Source: Phycisphaerales bacterium (lineage in GTDB: Bacteria; Planctomycetota; Phycisphaerae; Phycisphaerales; SM1A02). Taken from it: a stretch of DNA of 53,346 nt. The notes under the pieces were generated by a model. That model worked only from the letters and a program-made list of their open reading frames with translations, was not told the origin of the DNA and searched no databases. Made by a program: the position numbers and the translations under genes. Shown one piece after another: positions 17,151 to 25,769 of the stretch (positions are counted from its first letter, which is position 1; each line of letters opens with the position of its first letter). The DNA lies in assembly GCA_009691805.1 (NCBI GenBank), contig SIAK01000016.1, forward strand, positions 1 to 53,346, given 5' to 3'.

Positions 17151-17926
17151 ATTACGGATTTCACCTCTCTACTGCCGGCGTGATTACGCAGATGCGTAAG
17201 CTTGATGTCATCGCGAACAATCTCGCAAACGTGGAAACTGTCGGCTTCAAGCCTGATTTCCTCGTTGCGGTCGATCGAAAGCCAGAGCGACTTGAGAACG
17301 CCGATGCTGCGGGCATTGAGCCAAATCTACTCTTAGAGCGTCTTGGGGGCGGCAAGTTGTTCCTGCCCACGCAAACAGATTACTCAGAGGGCTCGATCGA
17401 TCCGACTGGTCGCGATCTCGACACGGCGATCAAGGGCGAAGGATTCTTCGTGGTTGAAAATCGTGATGGCAAGTCTGGCGACAAGTACCTCACGCGCAAT
17501 GGCAATTTCGAAGTGGATACGAAGGGCCGGCTCGTGCTCTCCACGAGTGGTCAGCCCATGCTCGATCACAGCGGTCGGCACATTCATGTTGATTCCACGA
17601 AGAAGATCGTGATCGCTCAAGACGGCAGCGTTTCGCAAGATGGAGACACGGTCGGACGACTCGCGCTTGTCATGCCCGCGCAAATGAGCGCGCTCGTGAA
17701 AGATGGACGCAACGCGTTCCGTCTCATTGGCGGCAAAGTGCAGCCTGCTGCCGCGAGCACTGCACAAATTCAACAAGGCGCACTCGAGCGAAGTGGCACG
17801 GATCCCGTGCGCACGCTCGCGTCGCTCATCTCGACCACGCGCGCCCTCGAATTCGGCACGCAGATGCTTAGAACACAAGACGAAATGACTGGCCGACTCT
17901 TCCAGACCTACGGCCGAATGAGTTGA
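17147..17926 (+). CDS. flgF: Flagellar basal-body rod protein FlgF
   Basis: FlgF forms the proximal rod of the flagellar motor. The 259-residue protein has the N-terminal rod motif TQMRKLDVIANNLANVETVGFK. The central block GRDLDTAIKGEGFFVVE and the C-terminal helix RTLASLISTTRALEFGTQML follow the flagellar hook-basal-body family pattern. The ATG at 17147 has AAAGGAG upstream and overlaps the previous stop. FlgF and FlgG are paralogues; I call this one FlgF because it is the first and more divergent of the two. Confidence 0.92.
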   Translation: MNYGFHLSTAGVITQMRKLDVIANNLANVETVGFKPDFLVAVDRKPERLENADAAGIEPNLLLERLGGGKLFLPTQTDYSEGSIDPTGRDLDTAIKGEGFFVVENRDGKSGDKYLTRNGNFEVDTKGRLVLSTSGQPMLDHSGRHIHVDSTKKIVIAQDGSVSQDGDTVGRLALVMPAQMSALVKDGRNAFRLIGGKVQPAAASTAQIQQGALERSGTDPVRTLASLISTTRALEFGTQMLRTQDEMTGRLFQTYGRMS

Positions 17927-17941
17927 TGCACACACAAGCAC

Positions 17942-17962
17942 TCGCGGTGACACACACCGCGA
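17942..17962 (+). other. Intercistronic hairpin between flgF and flgG
   Basis: TCGCGGT and ACCGCGA form a 7-bp stem with a 7-base loop in the 55-base gap between the two rod genes. There is no T-run, so a terminator is unlikely; it may affect mRNA stability or flgG translation. Confidence 0.35.
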
Positions 17963-17981
17963 TGCACTTCGGAGACACACC

Positions 17982-18788
17982 ATGAGCGCAATCTCTCTCA
18001 ATGCTTCCGCCAGCGGCCTGTCTGCAATGCAGACAAGCTTGGATGTCATCGCCAACAACCTCGCCAACGTGAATACGTCTGGCTTCAAGAGTTCGCGCGT
18101 GAACTTCGAGGATTACTTCTATCAAGAGTACGCACAGCCAGGTATTCCTGAAGGCAACGGCAACACGCGACCAACAGGGCTTTATGTTGGACTCGGTGTG
18201 CAGGTGAGCGGAACGCAATTGAACTTCGAACAAGGCGCGCCTGAACCAACAGGACAACCACTCGACATCGCGATTTCGGGTTCTGGATTTTTCCAAGTGA
18301 TCGCTGAGGATGTCGGCAGCGGCATCGGCTACACGCGCGCAGGATCCTTCACGGTGAATGCGAATGGACAGATTGTGATGTCGAACTCACAGGGCTACAT
18401 CCTTGATCCTGAGATCACAATTCCACAAGACGCAAGCGGCATCACCGTGCAACCGAACGGTCAGGTCACCGCGATGCTTCCTGGCGAAACCGAAACGACG
18501 GTGCTTGGTCAGATCACGCTCGCGAACTTCATCAATCCCGCTGGACTCGAGACTGTTGGTTCCAACGTCTACGCGCCCACTTCCGCAAGTGGTCAACCCT
18601 TCGAGAATGAACCTGGTCAGAACGGCATGGGCACGCTGCAAGGCGGCACGCTCGAAGCATCGAATGTCGATCCCGTCATCCAACTTGTTGGACTCATCAA
18701 GACGCAACGGGCATTTGAATTCAACTCGCAGGTCATTGAGAGCACCAGCGAAACACTCCGTCGCATCGCTGAACTCCGCGCGTACTAA
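17982..18788 (+). CDS. flgG: Flagellar basal-body rod protein FlgG (distal rod)
   Basis: FlgG builds the distal rod that crosses the periplasm. The 268-residue protein has the N-terminal motif SLDVIANNLANVNTSGFKSS and the FlgG-typical QEYAQPG and LYVGLGVQVSGTQLNFEQGA. It also has PLDIAISGSGFFQV and the C-terminal helix IQLVGLIKTQRAFEFNSQVI. ATG at 17982 has GGAG upstream. It is second of the paired rod genes and precedes flgA and flgH, a common flagellar order. Confidence 0.96.
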   Translation: MSAISLNASASGLSAMQTSLDVIANNLANVNTSGFKSSRVNFEDYFYQEYAQPGIPEGNGNTRPTGLYVGLGVQVSGTQLNFEQGAPEPTGQPLDIAISGSGFFQVIAEDVGSGIGYTRAGSFTVNANGQIVMSNSQGYILDPEITIPQDASGITVQPNGQVTAMLPGETETTVLGQITLANFINPAGLETVGSNVYAPTSASGQPFENEPGQNGMGTLQGGTLEASNVDPVIQLVGLIKTQRAFEFNSQVIESTSETLRRIAELRAY

Positions 18789-18827
18789 GACTGAGTAACT
18801 CCTCGAAATCCGCAGGAAACCACTCGA

Positions 18828-19937
18828 ATGCAACGCTTCGCCTCACCATCACTCGCTGCGCAAATGTTCGTCCTCGTGGGCGCGCTCACGACGTCGCTCA
18901 CGGCCGACACGATCGTGCTCAAGAGTGCCGTGCGGCTCGCGCCCGGCGCCACTGTGGTTCGACTCGCAGATGTCGCGGCACTCGAAGGCGCCACCGCGCA
19001 GTCGATGGCGGAAGTGAAAGTCGCTGATGCGTCAACCTCTCCGTTTGAGCTTCGTCTCGAAGTTGTGCGTGAAGCACTGGTCGCCGCACAAGCGAACTTC
19101 GCGAAGCTCGATCTCTCGGGACGCGTTTGCGTCGTGCGCCCGGGCGCGACTGTGGTTTCACAGAGCGCAGCAACTCCCATCGTGATGCCCGCACTCGCTG
19201 CGCGCACGCGGCCTGCGGAAGCTGCGCGCTCGATCATCGATCCAGTGGAAGTCTCCAAAGACGCGACGCCGCTGGGCGTGTGCGCGCAATTGTTCCTCGC
19301 GAAATTGCACAGACGCGGCCTTCCACTTCGACTCGAGTGCTCGCCTGAGGACCTCGCGAAACTCGCGCCACGCAGCGGGACCTCCGTGGACGTGCTTCCG
19401 CGCAACTCGCTCGAAGATGAGTTTGTCGAAGTCGAACTTGTCTTCCGCAATGGCGGACAGATTCTGGCACGCGATCGTGTGCGCATCGCCCCGAAACTGC
19501 TCACCGAGTGCGCTATCACGCAGTTTCCCATCGCACGCAGTTCGCGTGTTGATCAAAGTGAACTGAAGTCAGAGCAACGCTGGCTGAGCCCAAAGATAAG
19601 TGCGACTGCGCTCACACTCAACGCTGCTGCCGGTCGCGTCACGCGCGTGCATGTCGCAGCCGGAGCGACCGTACTCGCGTCGCAGGTGAAAGACGAAGTC
19701 GTTGTGCACAAGAACGACAAGATCGTGGTGCGTCGCGAGGTTGGACTCGTTGCGATCGAGATCGACGCGATCGCAATTGAAGAAGGTGCGATTGGCGACA
19801 TGATCACGCTGCGAGCGACGAGCAAATCTGCGAGAGGCGCACGGAACGCGAAAACGTCGGAGTTCACCGCAGAAATCACAGGTCCAGGCAGCGCGACGCT
19901 GCGAGGTCAGTCGACGCACTCGAGCGAGGCAGCCTAA
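18828..19937 (+). CDS. flgA: Flagellar P-ring assembly chaperone FlgA
   Basis: FlgA is a periplasmic chaperone needed for assembly of the P ring made of FlgI. The 369-residue product has a signal peptide (LAAQMFVLVGALTTSLTA). It then has FlgA-type beta-rich domains, and a C-terminal SAF-like domain with LTLNAAAGRVTRVHVAAGA and IAIEEGAIGDMITLRATS. It is longer than the ~220-residue E. coli protein, having an extra N-terminal half. No flgI follows in this operon, so the client P-ring gene must lie elsewhere. Confidence 0.85.
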   Translation: MQRFASPSLAAQMFVLVGALTTSLTADTIVLKSAVRLAPGATVVRLADVAALEGATAQSMAEVKVADASTSPFELRLEVVREALVAAQANFAKLDLSGRVCVVRPGATVVSQSAATPIVMPALAARTRPAEAARSIIDPVEVSKDATPLGVCAQLFLAKLHRRGLPLRLECSPEDLAKLAPRSGTSVDVLPRNSLEDEFVEVELVFRNGGQILARDRVRIAPKLLTECAITQFPIARSSRVDQSELKSEQRWLSPKISATALTLNAAAGRVTRVHVAAGATVLASQVKDEVVVHKNDKIVVRREVGLVAIEIDAIAIEEGAIGDMITLRATSKSARGARNAKTSEFTAEITGPGSATLRGQSTHSSEAA

Positions 19938-19958
19938 GAAGCGCGACGGAGACTCACG

Positions 19959-20795
19959 ATGCACACACCTACTTCCACGCTTTCCAAACTTGCAATCGCC
20001 GTTGCATCACTGAGCATCTCCATGCTCTCTTCGCATGCGAACGCGCAAACAGCGCCGACGAACAGCGGCCCGAACAATCGAGGCGCCGTCCCCGCATCGA
20101 CGCCGAGCACAGCAACCCCACGCGCGGTCACGCCCATCGCGCCGGTACGAGAACACAGCGGACGCGTGCTTCGCCAAGACGAAGCGCCGCCGCCACAAGC
20201 CACGCAGAGTCTCACCGCGCAAATGCTCGCAGCGCAGCCTGCGTTTGCTGCAGACGGAACGCGTGCTGACTACGGATGCCTCTTCGCGGTTTCCGATGTT
20301 GAGCCGAAGCTCTTCGCGATTCACGATCTCATCACCATTGTCATCAGTGAATCGAGTCGCGGAAAGAGCAAGCAGAACGCGAAGGCGGACAAGACTTTTG
20401 CGCTTGACGGAGGCATTCAGAATTGGCTCACGAGCGACATCATCAATCCAGCGGATCTTCCCGCGTTCAGTCTCGACATCGAGAAGGATTTTCAGGGCAA
20501 GGGCGACTACCAGCGCACCGATGATTTCACGGCGCGCGTGACCGCTGAAATCGTTGAGATAAAACCAAACGGATTGCTCGTCCTCGAAGCACATCGCACG
20601 ATCGTGCAAGATGAAGAAGAACAAACGATCATGCTCACGGGTCTCTGCCGGCCCGAAGATGTTGACGCGAACAATCAAGTGCCCTCACATCGCGTCGCCG
20701 ACGCGACAATCAAGAAGATGAACAAGGGCATGCTGCGCGATGTAAGCGAAAAGGGAATTGTCGCCAAAGTCCTCGACGCACTGTTCGCGTTCTGA
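19959..20795 (+). CDS. flgH: Flagellar L-ring protein FlgH, apparently not a lipoprotein
   Basis: FlgH forms the outer-membrane L ring around the rod. The 278-residue product has a signal peptide (LAIAVASLSISMLSSHANA), a Pro/Ala/Thr-rich linker to about residue 95, and the FlgH domain from YGCLFAVSDVEPKLFAIHDL onward. The core includes ITIVISESSRGKSKQNAKAD and ends KGIVAKVLDALFAF. Most FlgH proteins are lipoproteins. Here the signal ends ANA-QTA without a lipobox cysteine, so processing by signal peptidase I is expected. ATG at 19959; last flagellar gene of the operon. Confidence 0.92.
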   Translation: MHTPTSTLSKLAIAVASLSISMLSSHANAQTAPTNSGPNNRGAVPASTPSTATPRAVTPIAPVREHSGRVLRQDEAPPPQATQSLTAQMLAAQPAFAADGTRADYGCLFAVSDVEPKLFAIHDLITIVISESSRGKSKQNAKADKTFALDGGIQNWLTSDIINPADLPAFSLDIEKDFQGKGDYQRTDDFTARVTAEIVEIKPNGLLVLEAHRTIVQDEEEQTIMLTGLCRPEDVDANNQVPSHRVADATIKKMNKGMLRDVSEKGIVAKVLDALFAF

Positions 20796-20827
20796 TCGAC
20801 GGATGCCTCGCAGCATCGACCGCTGCA

Positions 20828-21046
20828 ATGCCCCGCATGGAACCGCCACAGAAAGATCGCAGCCACTGGCCGATGCACATCGGTCCGCTCCACGATCCCG
20901 ATGCCGCGCGACGCGAGATGGCATACTGGATGTCATGACCACCCGCTGAACGGTTGGCTGAAATGGGTCGCTTGCGAGAGGAGCACGATGGCCCACAACC
21001 AAGACTGGCGCGAGTTGCTGTTGTCCTTCAACGTCCACCACGCTGA
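20828..21046 (+). pseudogene. Nucleotidyltransferase-partner small protein, broken by in-frame TGA
   Basis: Reading from ATG 20828 gives DRSHWPMHIGPLHDPDAARR and EMAYWMS, then TGA at 20936-20938, then PPAERLAEMGRLREEHDGPQ and PRLARVAVVLQRPPR in the same frame to TGA 21044-21046. Joined, this matches the shape of small proteins that precede, and overlap, nucleotidyltransferase genes in toxin-antitoxin-like pairs (YW.SRPP.ERL...LRR pattern; recollection). At the break an Arg is expected, and CGA to TGA is a single transition. The 3' part overlaps the start of the next gene by about 60 bases, as in intact modules. A downstream fragment starting at the internal Met could still be made. Confidence 0.65.
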
Positions 21047-21455
21047 GTACATCATCGTCGGCGGCGTCGCACTCGCGTATCACGGACACCCACGATACAC
21101 AGGTGATCTTGATGTCTTCATCCACGCATCGCGCGAGAATGCTTCGCGCGTCCTCAGTGCACTACGAGACTTTGGATTGGGCTCACTTGCTCTTTCTGTC
21201 GACGATCTCGCGCTTGACCATCGTGTCATCGAGATTGGTTTCCTTCCGGGGCGCGTAGACCTCCTGACATCCATCGATGGCGTTGCGTGGCAGGAAGCTA
21301 CATCGAACGCAGAGATGGGCGACTACGCAGGAGTTCCCACGCGCTACATCTCAAGAACGGACTTGATTCGCAATAAGCGAACCGAAGGCAGACCGCAGGA
21401 TCTCGCTGACGTAGCGCGACTCGAGTCACGCTCATCCTCAGTTTCACCCGAGTGA
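20988..21455 (+). CDS. MNT-type nucleotidyltransferase, possible toxin-antitoxin component
   Basis: The 155-residue protein has the minimal nucleotidyltransferase core: GGVALAYHGHPRYTGDLDVF, with the GG motif and the DxD metal site. LGFLPGRVDLLTSIDG-like text (IGFLPGRVDLLTS) and RYISRTDLIRNKRTEGRPQD follow, typical of AbiEii/DUF6036-like proteins. Such enzymes modify other molecules with nucleotides, in several cases as toxins. ATG at 20988 has AGAGGAG five bases upstream; in-frame ATG 20901 is less likely. The partner gene just upstream is interrupted. The module sits where flgI might be expected. Its stop overlaps the convergent trpS stop by 12 bases. Confidence 0.82.
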   Translation: MAHNQDWRELLLSFNVHHAEYIIVGGVALAYHGHPRYTGDLDVFIHASRENASRVLSALRDFGLGSLALSVDDLALDHRVIEIGFLPGRVDLLTSIDGVAWQEATSNAEMGDYAGVPTRYISRTDLIRNKRTEGRPQDLADVARLESRSSSVSPE

Positions 21456-22517
21456 TCGCGGCCAGGAGATGAGATGCATGCGGTCCTTTGCGAGGGCGAG
21501 CGTTGCTTCTGCTGTGCGGTTGGCGCGCGCGGTACCTTCGCGCAAGATCTCGAGCACGAGATCATCGCGACCTTCAAACGCCGCTCTTCGTTCGCGCATC
21601 GGGGCGAGGAGGACGTTGATCGCCTCCGCAACTTCAAGCTTGATGTGACCGTCACCGATGTTGTCGCCGCGCGTGTACTTGTCTTCGAGTTCTGCGACGC
21701 GCGCTTTGTCCGTGATGAACGTGCGCACGTATTGAAACAACGCGTTCTTCGTGTCACCAGGTTCCGTTGCGCTCGCGCGACCGGTGAAGATCTTCTTCAC
21801 CTTCTTCTCGACTTCCTTCGGTGGATCGCTGATGAAGATCGCGTTGCCAAGTGACTTCGACATCTTGTTGGTGCCATCCACACCGAGCAATCGTCCGACC
21901 TCGCCAACATCAGCATGAGGCACGGGAAACACGCCGCCCTGCGCAACATGATCCTTGTCTTCCGTGTGCTCATCCACGCCACAGAAGATGTGATTGAATC
22001 GGCGCGCAACCTCGCGCGTCATTTCTAAGTGTGGCACTTGATCCTCGCCGACAGGAACGCCTGTTGGACGGAACGCGAGGATGTCTGCGGTCTGACCAAC
22101 CGCGTAGAGTGGAAAACCAAACGAATACGTGTCGCCGAGCCCCTTCAATTCGATCTCCGTCTTGAGCGTCGGATTGCGCATCACGCGATTGAATGGGATG
22201 AGCATGGCGAACAAGAAGGTCAACTCCGCGATCGCGGGAATCTCGCTCTGCACGAAAATCGTCGCGCGTTCCGGATCAATCCCCATCGCGAGATAATCGC
22301 GAACGATCTCAATCGTGTCTCTCTTGATCTCCGCACTCTTCTGCAATCGCGTCGTGTACGCATGCACATTGGCGATGATGAAGTAGCAATCATGCGAGTC
22401 CTGCAGCGAAACGCGGCGCTTCACACTGCCCACCCAATGTCCAAGGTGCAAGCTTCCCGTTGGCGTGTCACCCGTGAGGATGCGAGGTCTTGATTCGCGC
22501 GTGATGGCTGCAGTCAT
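21444..22517 (-). CDS. trpS: Tryptophanyl-tRNA synthetase
   Basis: Charges tRNA-Trp with tryptophan. The 357-residue class I enzyme has the HIGH-type motif in TGDTPTGSLHLGHWVGS near the N-terminus, AVGQTADILAFRPTGVPVGE in the middle, and GTNKMSKSLGNAI carrying KMSKS. I chose ATG 22517 (MTAAITRESRPRILTGDTPT), where similarity begins; the frame is open to 22631 but the extra residues are noise. Its 3' end overlaps the convergent nucleotidyltransferase gene tail by 12 bases. Confidence 0.96.
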   Translation of the reverse strand: MTAAITRESRPRILTGDTPTGSLHLGHWVGSVKRRVSLQDSHDCYFIIANVHAYTTRLQKSAEIKRDTIEIVRDYLAMGIDPERATIFVQSEIPAIAELTFLFAMLIPFNRVMRNPTLKTEIELKGLGDTYSFGFPLYAVGQTADILAFRPTGVPVGEDQVPHLEMTREVARRFNHIFCGVDEHTEDKDHVAQGGVFPVPHADVGEVGRLLGVDGTNKMSKSLGNAIFISDPPKEVEKKVKKIFTGRASATEPGDTKNALFQYVRTFITDKARVAELEDKYTRGDNIGDGHIKLEVAEAINVLLAPMRERRAAFEGRDDLVLEILREGTARANRTAEATLALAKDRMHLISWPRSLG

Positions 22518-22563
22518 GGCGCGAAAGATAGGCGAAACCGCGCGTGACGGGTGCAGCTGCAAT

Positions 22564-23364
22564 TCAACCAGCCGCGACGGCGATGAGATTGAAGGCGTTG
22601 AACGCTGCGTGGAGACCAATCGATGCAGCAAGCGAACCTGTTCGCGCGCGCAGCCAACCGAGCGTGAGTGAGAGCATCACGAGCAGCAGCACGGATTGCA
22701 TAACTGCTTCGTCCGTGAGTGCGGGCAGATGCACCGCGGCGAAGAGCACGGAAGTCACGAGATTCGCTGCAAGTGGCGTGAATCGAGCGCGACGCAACGA
22801 TGGAAGCAACATGCCACGCCAGCCGATTTCTTCGGCGAATGGAACGAGTAGTCCAGCGTTCAAGAAAATGAGTATCGACTCCGCCCCGATTCCAGACTCT
22901 TGCAGCCGCACGAGTGTCGTGTGTGCGACCTCTGGCGTTGGCGGCAAACCCCACGCTGCACGAATACTTTCCACCAAGCTCGCTGCACCCATCAAGACGG
23001 GCAGCACGATCACGAGTGATACCGCGCCATACAAGAACAGCACGCACCACCGACCCCAAGAGCACAAGTGCGCCTGCGTGTAGCCACGGGATTGGAAGAC
23101 GGAACGTCCATAAAAAATCTGCGCGAGCGCGGCGACCGCGAGGGGCAAGCTCGACTGCCAGCCCACCACTGCCTCCGCTCCCATGCACATCGTTGTCGCT
23201 GCAGATGCACCCGCACCGACAAACACGAAGACGATAAATAAAAGAAGTCCCGTTTCTGCAACAACGGGTCGGTAGCCGATGTCCTCTCCGACCGATATAA
23301 CGCGACGCACCCGCTTTCGAAGGCGGCGTGCAAGGGATGCTTGAACTGGCTGTTCTACCGTCAT
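22564..23364 (-). CDS. CPBP-family intramembrane glutamic protease (CAAX prenyl protease-like)
   Basis: The 266-residue membrane protein has the three motifs of the CPBP (Abi/Rce1-like) family: LLVPFAEEIGWRGMLLPSL with the EExxxR catalytic pair, SVLFAAVHLPAL with the conserved His, and IGLHAAFNAFNLIA near the C-terminus. It has several hydrophobic helices (for example TGLLLFIVFVFVGAGASAAT). Substrates of such proteins are mostly unknown in bacteria. ATG at 23364 overlaps the ATG of the divergent trpC within the tetramer CATG, so each start lies at the other's edge. A later start inside this gene remains possible. Confidence 0.87.
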   Translation of the reverse strand: MTVEQPVQASLARRLRKRVRRVISVGEDIGYRPVVAETGLLLFIVFVFVGAGASAATTMCMGAEAVVGWQSSLPLAVAALAQIFYGRSVFQSRGYTQAHLCSWGRWCVLFLYGAVSLVIVLPVLMGAASLVESIRAAWGLPPTPEVAHTTLVRLQESGIGAESILIFLNAGLLVPFAEEIGWRGMLLPSLRRARFTPLAANLVTSVLFAAVHLPALTDEAVMQSVLLLVMLSLTLGWLRARTGSLAASIGLHAAFNAFNLIAVAAG

Positions 23365-24190
23365 GAGTGCAGTGCTCGAAACCATCATCGCGCGAAAGCG
23401 CATCGAAGTGAAGATGGCCAAGAGCGCCGTCACTTTACGCGACCTCAAGGAGCGTATTCGAGAACTCGGTCGCCCTCGCAATTTCTTCGGCGCGCTTGTC
23501 GATCGCCGCCATCCCGATCAATCGCACGTCATTGCGGAAGTGAAGCGCAAGAGTCCAAGCGCAGGAATCATTCGCGAAGATTTCGACCCTGTGCGGGTCG
23601 CTCGGCAGTACGCCGCCAACGGCGCGAGTGCGATTTCATGCCTCACCGACGAAGTCGATTTCGGTGGGCGACTCGAATACATCCATCAGATCCGCGACGC
23701 GATCAAACTTCCAGTGCTTCGCAAAGATTTCATCATCGATCGCTATCAACTTTGGGAAGCACGCGCAGCGGGCGCGGATGCAGTACTGCTCATTGCGGAA
23801 GCGTTGCCTGAGCGCGACATCATTGACTTTCAAATCCTCGCGACTGAACTCGGCATGACCGTGTTGCTCGAAGTGCACGACGTCGAGAATCTGCTTCGCG
23901 CAGTCAACATCGTGGGCTTCCCCCATCCGAGTTACTCCTTGCTCGGCATCAACAATCGCGATCTGCGCACGATGCAAACGAAACTCGAACACTCGATGCG
24001 ACTCGCGGAGTTGATTGAGGATACGAGCGTGCTCGTGAGTGAATCAGGCATTCGCACGCCCGACGATCTCCGTCGATTGCGCGCGCATGGCATTCAGATT
24101 GTGCTTGTGGGTGAGCATCTCATGCGTCAGCCAGATCCAGGAGTCGCACTCGCTGCGTTGCTCGAGCGACCGCCTGTTGTCGTGGACTGA
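23363..24190 (+). CDS. trpC: Indole-3-glycerol phosphate synthase
   Basis: Closes the indole ring in tryptophan synthesis. The 275-residue TIM barrel shows the N-terminal helix ETIIARKRIEVKMAK and the catalytic-lysine strand VIAEVKRKSPSAGIIREDFD. PVLRKDFIIDRYQLWEARAA, LLGINNRDLRTM and LVSESGIRTPDDLRRL follow. MSAVLETIIARKR is the normal family start, supporting ATG 23363. The gene is solitary with respect to the trp operon; trpS lies about 0.8 kb away on the other strand. Its stop is 10 bases from the convergent apaG stop. Confidence 0.96.
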   Translation: MSAVLETIIARKRIEVKMAKSAVTLRDLKERIRELGRPRNFFGALVDRRHPDQSHVIAEVKRKSPSAGIIREDFDPVRVARQYAANGASAISCLTDEVDFGGRLEYIHQIRDAIKLPVLRKDFIIDRYQLWEARAAGADAVLLIAEALPERDIIDFQILATELGMTVLLEVHDVENLLRAVNIVGFPHPSYSLLGINNRDLRTMQTKLEHSMRLAELIEDTSVLVSESGIRTPDDLRRLRAHGIQIVLVGEHLMRQPDPGVALAALLERPPVVVD

Positions 24191-24200
24191 TCGCGCCGCG

Positions 24201-24617
24201 TTACGTGCTCACGAGATAGAAGCGTGCGATGCGCGCATCGAAAGTCGTTCCATCTTTCCGCGACATCGTGAAGCTTCCTTCCATCGTGCCCCATGGAGTC
24301 TCGAGCGGCGCGAAGCTTGAATATTCGAAGCTCTCTCCGCAACGCAAGAGTGGTTGCTGTCCCACGATCCCTTCGCCGACGACGGTCTCGACGTCGCCAT
24401 CCGCATCCACGATGCTCCATCGGCGTGCGATGATTTGCACGAGCGCGTCGGATTCATTCGTGATCGTCACGCGATATCCAAAGATCCACCGCCCGAGCGC
24501 GGGTTTGGATTTGGACGCGAGATAACTCGGCTCCACTTGAATGCGAACGCCTTCCGTCGTGCTGTCAGAAGCGTGCTTGGAAGGAGCGACGGGTGATGTT
24601 GGCGTCAGTGACGGCAT
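24201..24617 (-). CDS. apaG: ApaG domain protein
   Basis: ApaG is a small Fn3-like beta-sandwich protein of unclear role, historically linked to Co2+/Mg2+ efflux and Ap4A levels. The 138-residue product has a ~25-residue Ser/Thr/Pro-rich N-terminal extension, then VRIQVEPSYLASKSKP and the family blocks FGYRVTITNESDALVQIIAR, WSIVDADGDVETVVGEGIVG and TPWGTMEGSFTM. The GxGxxG-like turn VVGEGIVGQQP is recognisable. ATG at 24617. It is divergent from asd across 60 bases. Confidence 0.92.
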   Translation of the reverse strand: MPSLTPTSPVAPSKHASDSTTEGVRIQVEPSYLASKSKPALGRWIFGYRVTITNESDALVQIIARRWSIVDADGDVETVVGEGIVGQQPLLRCGESFEYSSFAPLETPWGTMEGSFTMSRKDGTTFDARIARFYLVST

Positions 24618-24677
24618 TGCAAAGAAGAGGGTACTCCTTCTCTCCTGCGGAGCCTAACTTCGCTACGCTTGAATCTC

Positions 24678-25769
24678 ATGATTTTGCTCCCCACCCTTCC
24701 CACGCTTGCGATTGTTGGTGCCACTGGCGCTGTTGGTCGTGAAATGCTCTCGATTCTTGAGTCGCGCGAGTTTCCCGTTTCGAAATTGCGCTTGTTTGCG
24801 AGTGCGAGAAGTGCGGGCACGCAGATTCCCTTCCGCTCAGAGATGCTCACGGTCGAGCCGATGGTGGAAGGTTGCGCTCGAGGCGTGGATATCGCGCTCT
24901 TCTCCGCAGGCAAAGCGATCAGTCGCGAGTGGGCTGCGCTGTTTGTTGAGGCCGGCGCGTTCGTCATCGACAACTCCAGTTGCTTCCGCATGGATGCCGC
25001 GGTCCCGCTCGTGATCCCGCAAGTCAATCCGCATGCGCTTGATGCGATGCAAGAACGCGGCATCATCGCGGTGCCGAACTGCTCCACCATCATCGCGCTC
25101 GTTGCGGTGACTCCGCTCCATCGCGCGCTCACTGTGGAACGCATGATCGTGAGCACGTATCAAGCCGCGAGTGGCGCGGGCGCTGCTGCGATGCAAGAAC
25201 TCGAACAGCAAGCGCATGCGTTTGCCGCGGGCACACCGTTGGCGACTCCGATCTTCGGTCGACAGTACCTCTTCAATTTGTTCAGCCATAACAGCGCCAT
25301 CGGCGAGGATGGCTTCAATGAAGAAGAGCGGAAGTTGCTCACGGAGACGCGCAAGATTTGGAACTCGCCTTCCGTTCGCGTTGCAGCAACGTGCGTTCGC
25401 GTGCCTGTGTTGCGCGCTCACGCGGAATCGATTCATCTTGAATTTGCGCGCTCCACGAGTGAATCCGAAGTGCGCTCGCTGCTTGCGAATGCGCCTGGAG
25501 TACGCATTGTCGATGATCGCGCAGCCAATCGCTTCCCTGAGCCAATCGATGCGAGCGGTGGCGATGATGTGCTTGTGGGTCGAATTCGGATGGACCCGAG
25601 TGTTCCCGATAATCGCGGCGTCATGCTGTTTGTGGCGGGCGATCAACTACGCAAGGGAGCAGCGCTCGACGCTGTCGAGATCGCGGAATGCTTGCTTGAA
25701 CGCTTTGGCGAAACGGATACGATGCCGCAACTCGATCACAGAGTGCATCGCACTTGGGGATTGGTGTAA
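24678..25769 (+). CDS. asd: Aspartate-semialdehyde dehydrogenase
   Basis: Reduces aspartyl phosphate to the semialdehyde on the route to lysine, diaminopimelate, methionine and threonine. The 363-residue product has the nucleotide-binding motif LAIVGATGAVGREML, the catalytic-cysteine motif GIIAVPNCSTIIALVAVTPL, YQAASGAGAAAMQEL, and RMDPSVPDNRGVMLFVAGDQ followed by LRKGAALDAVEIAE. ATG at 24678 is preferred over a TTG three codons earlier. The C-terminus extends about 20 residues past the usual end (QLDHRVHRTWGLV), and its last codons and stop are inside the tRNA-Gln gene. Confidence 0.95.
   Translation: MILLPTLPTLAIVGATGAVGREMLSILESREFPVSKLRLFASARSAGTQIPFRSEMLTVEPMVEGCARGVDIALFSAGKAISREWAALFVEAGAFVIDNSSCFRMDAAVPLVIPQVNPHALDAMQERGIIAVPNCSTIIALVAVTPLHRALTVERMIVSTYQAASGAGAAAMQELEQQAHAFAAGTPLATPIFGRQYLFNLFSHNSAIGEDGFNEEERKLLTETRKIWNSPSVRVAATCVRVPVLRAHAESIHLEFARSTSESEVRSLLANAPGVRIVDDRAANRFPEPIDASGGDDVLVGRIRMDPSVPDNRGVMLFVAGDQLRKGAALDAVEIAECLLERFGETDTMPQLDHRVHRTWGLV

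Noticed and set aside
20936-20938. Selenocysteine at the in-frame TGA
   Set aside because: The expected residue is Arg, there is no redox context or visible selenocysteine insertion element, and one C-to-T change explains it.
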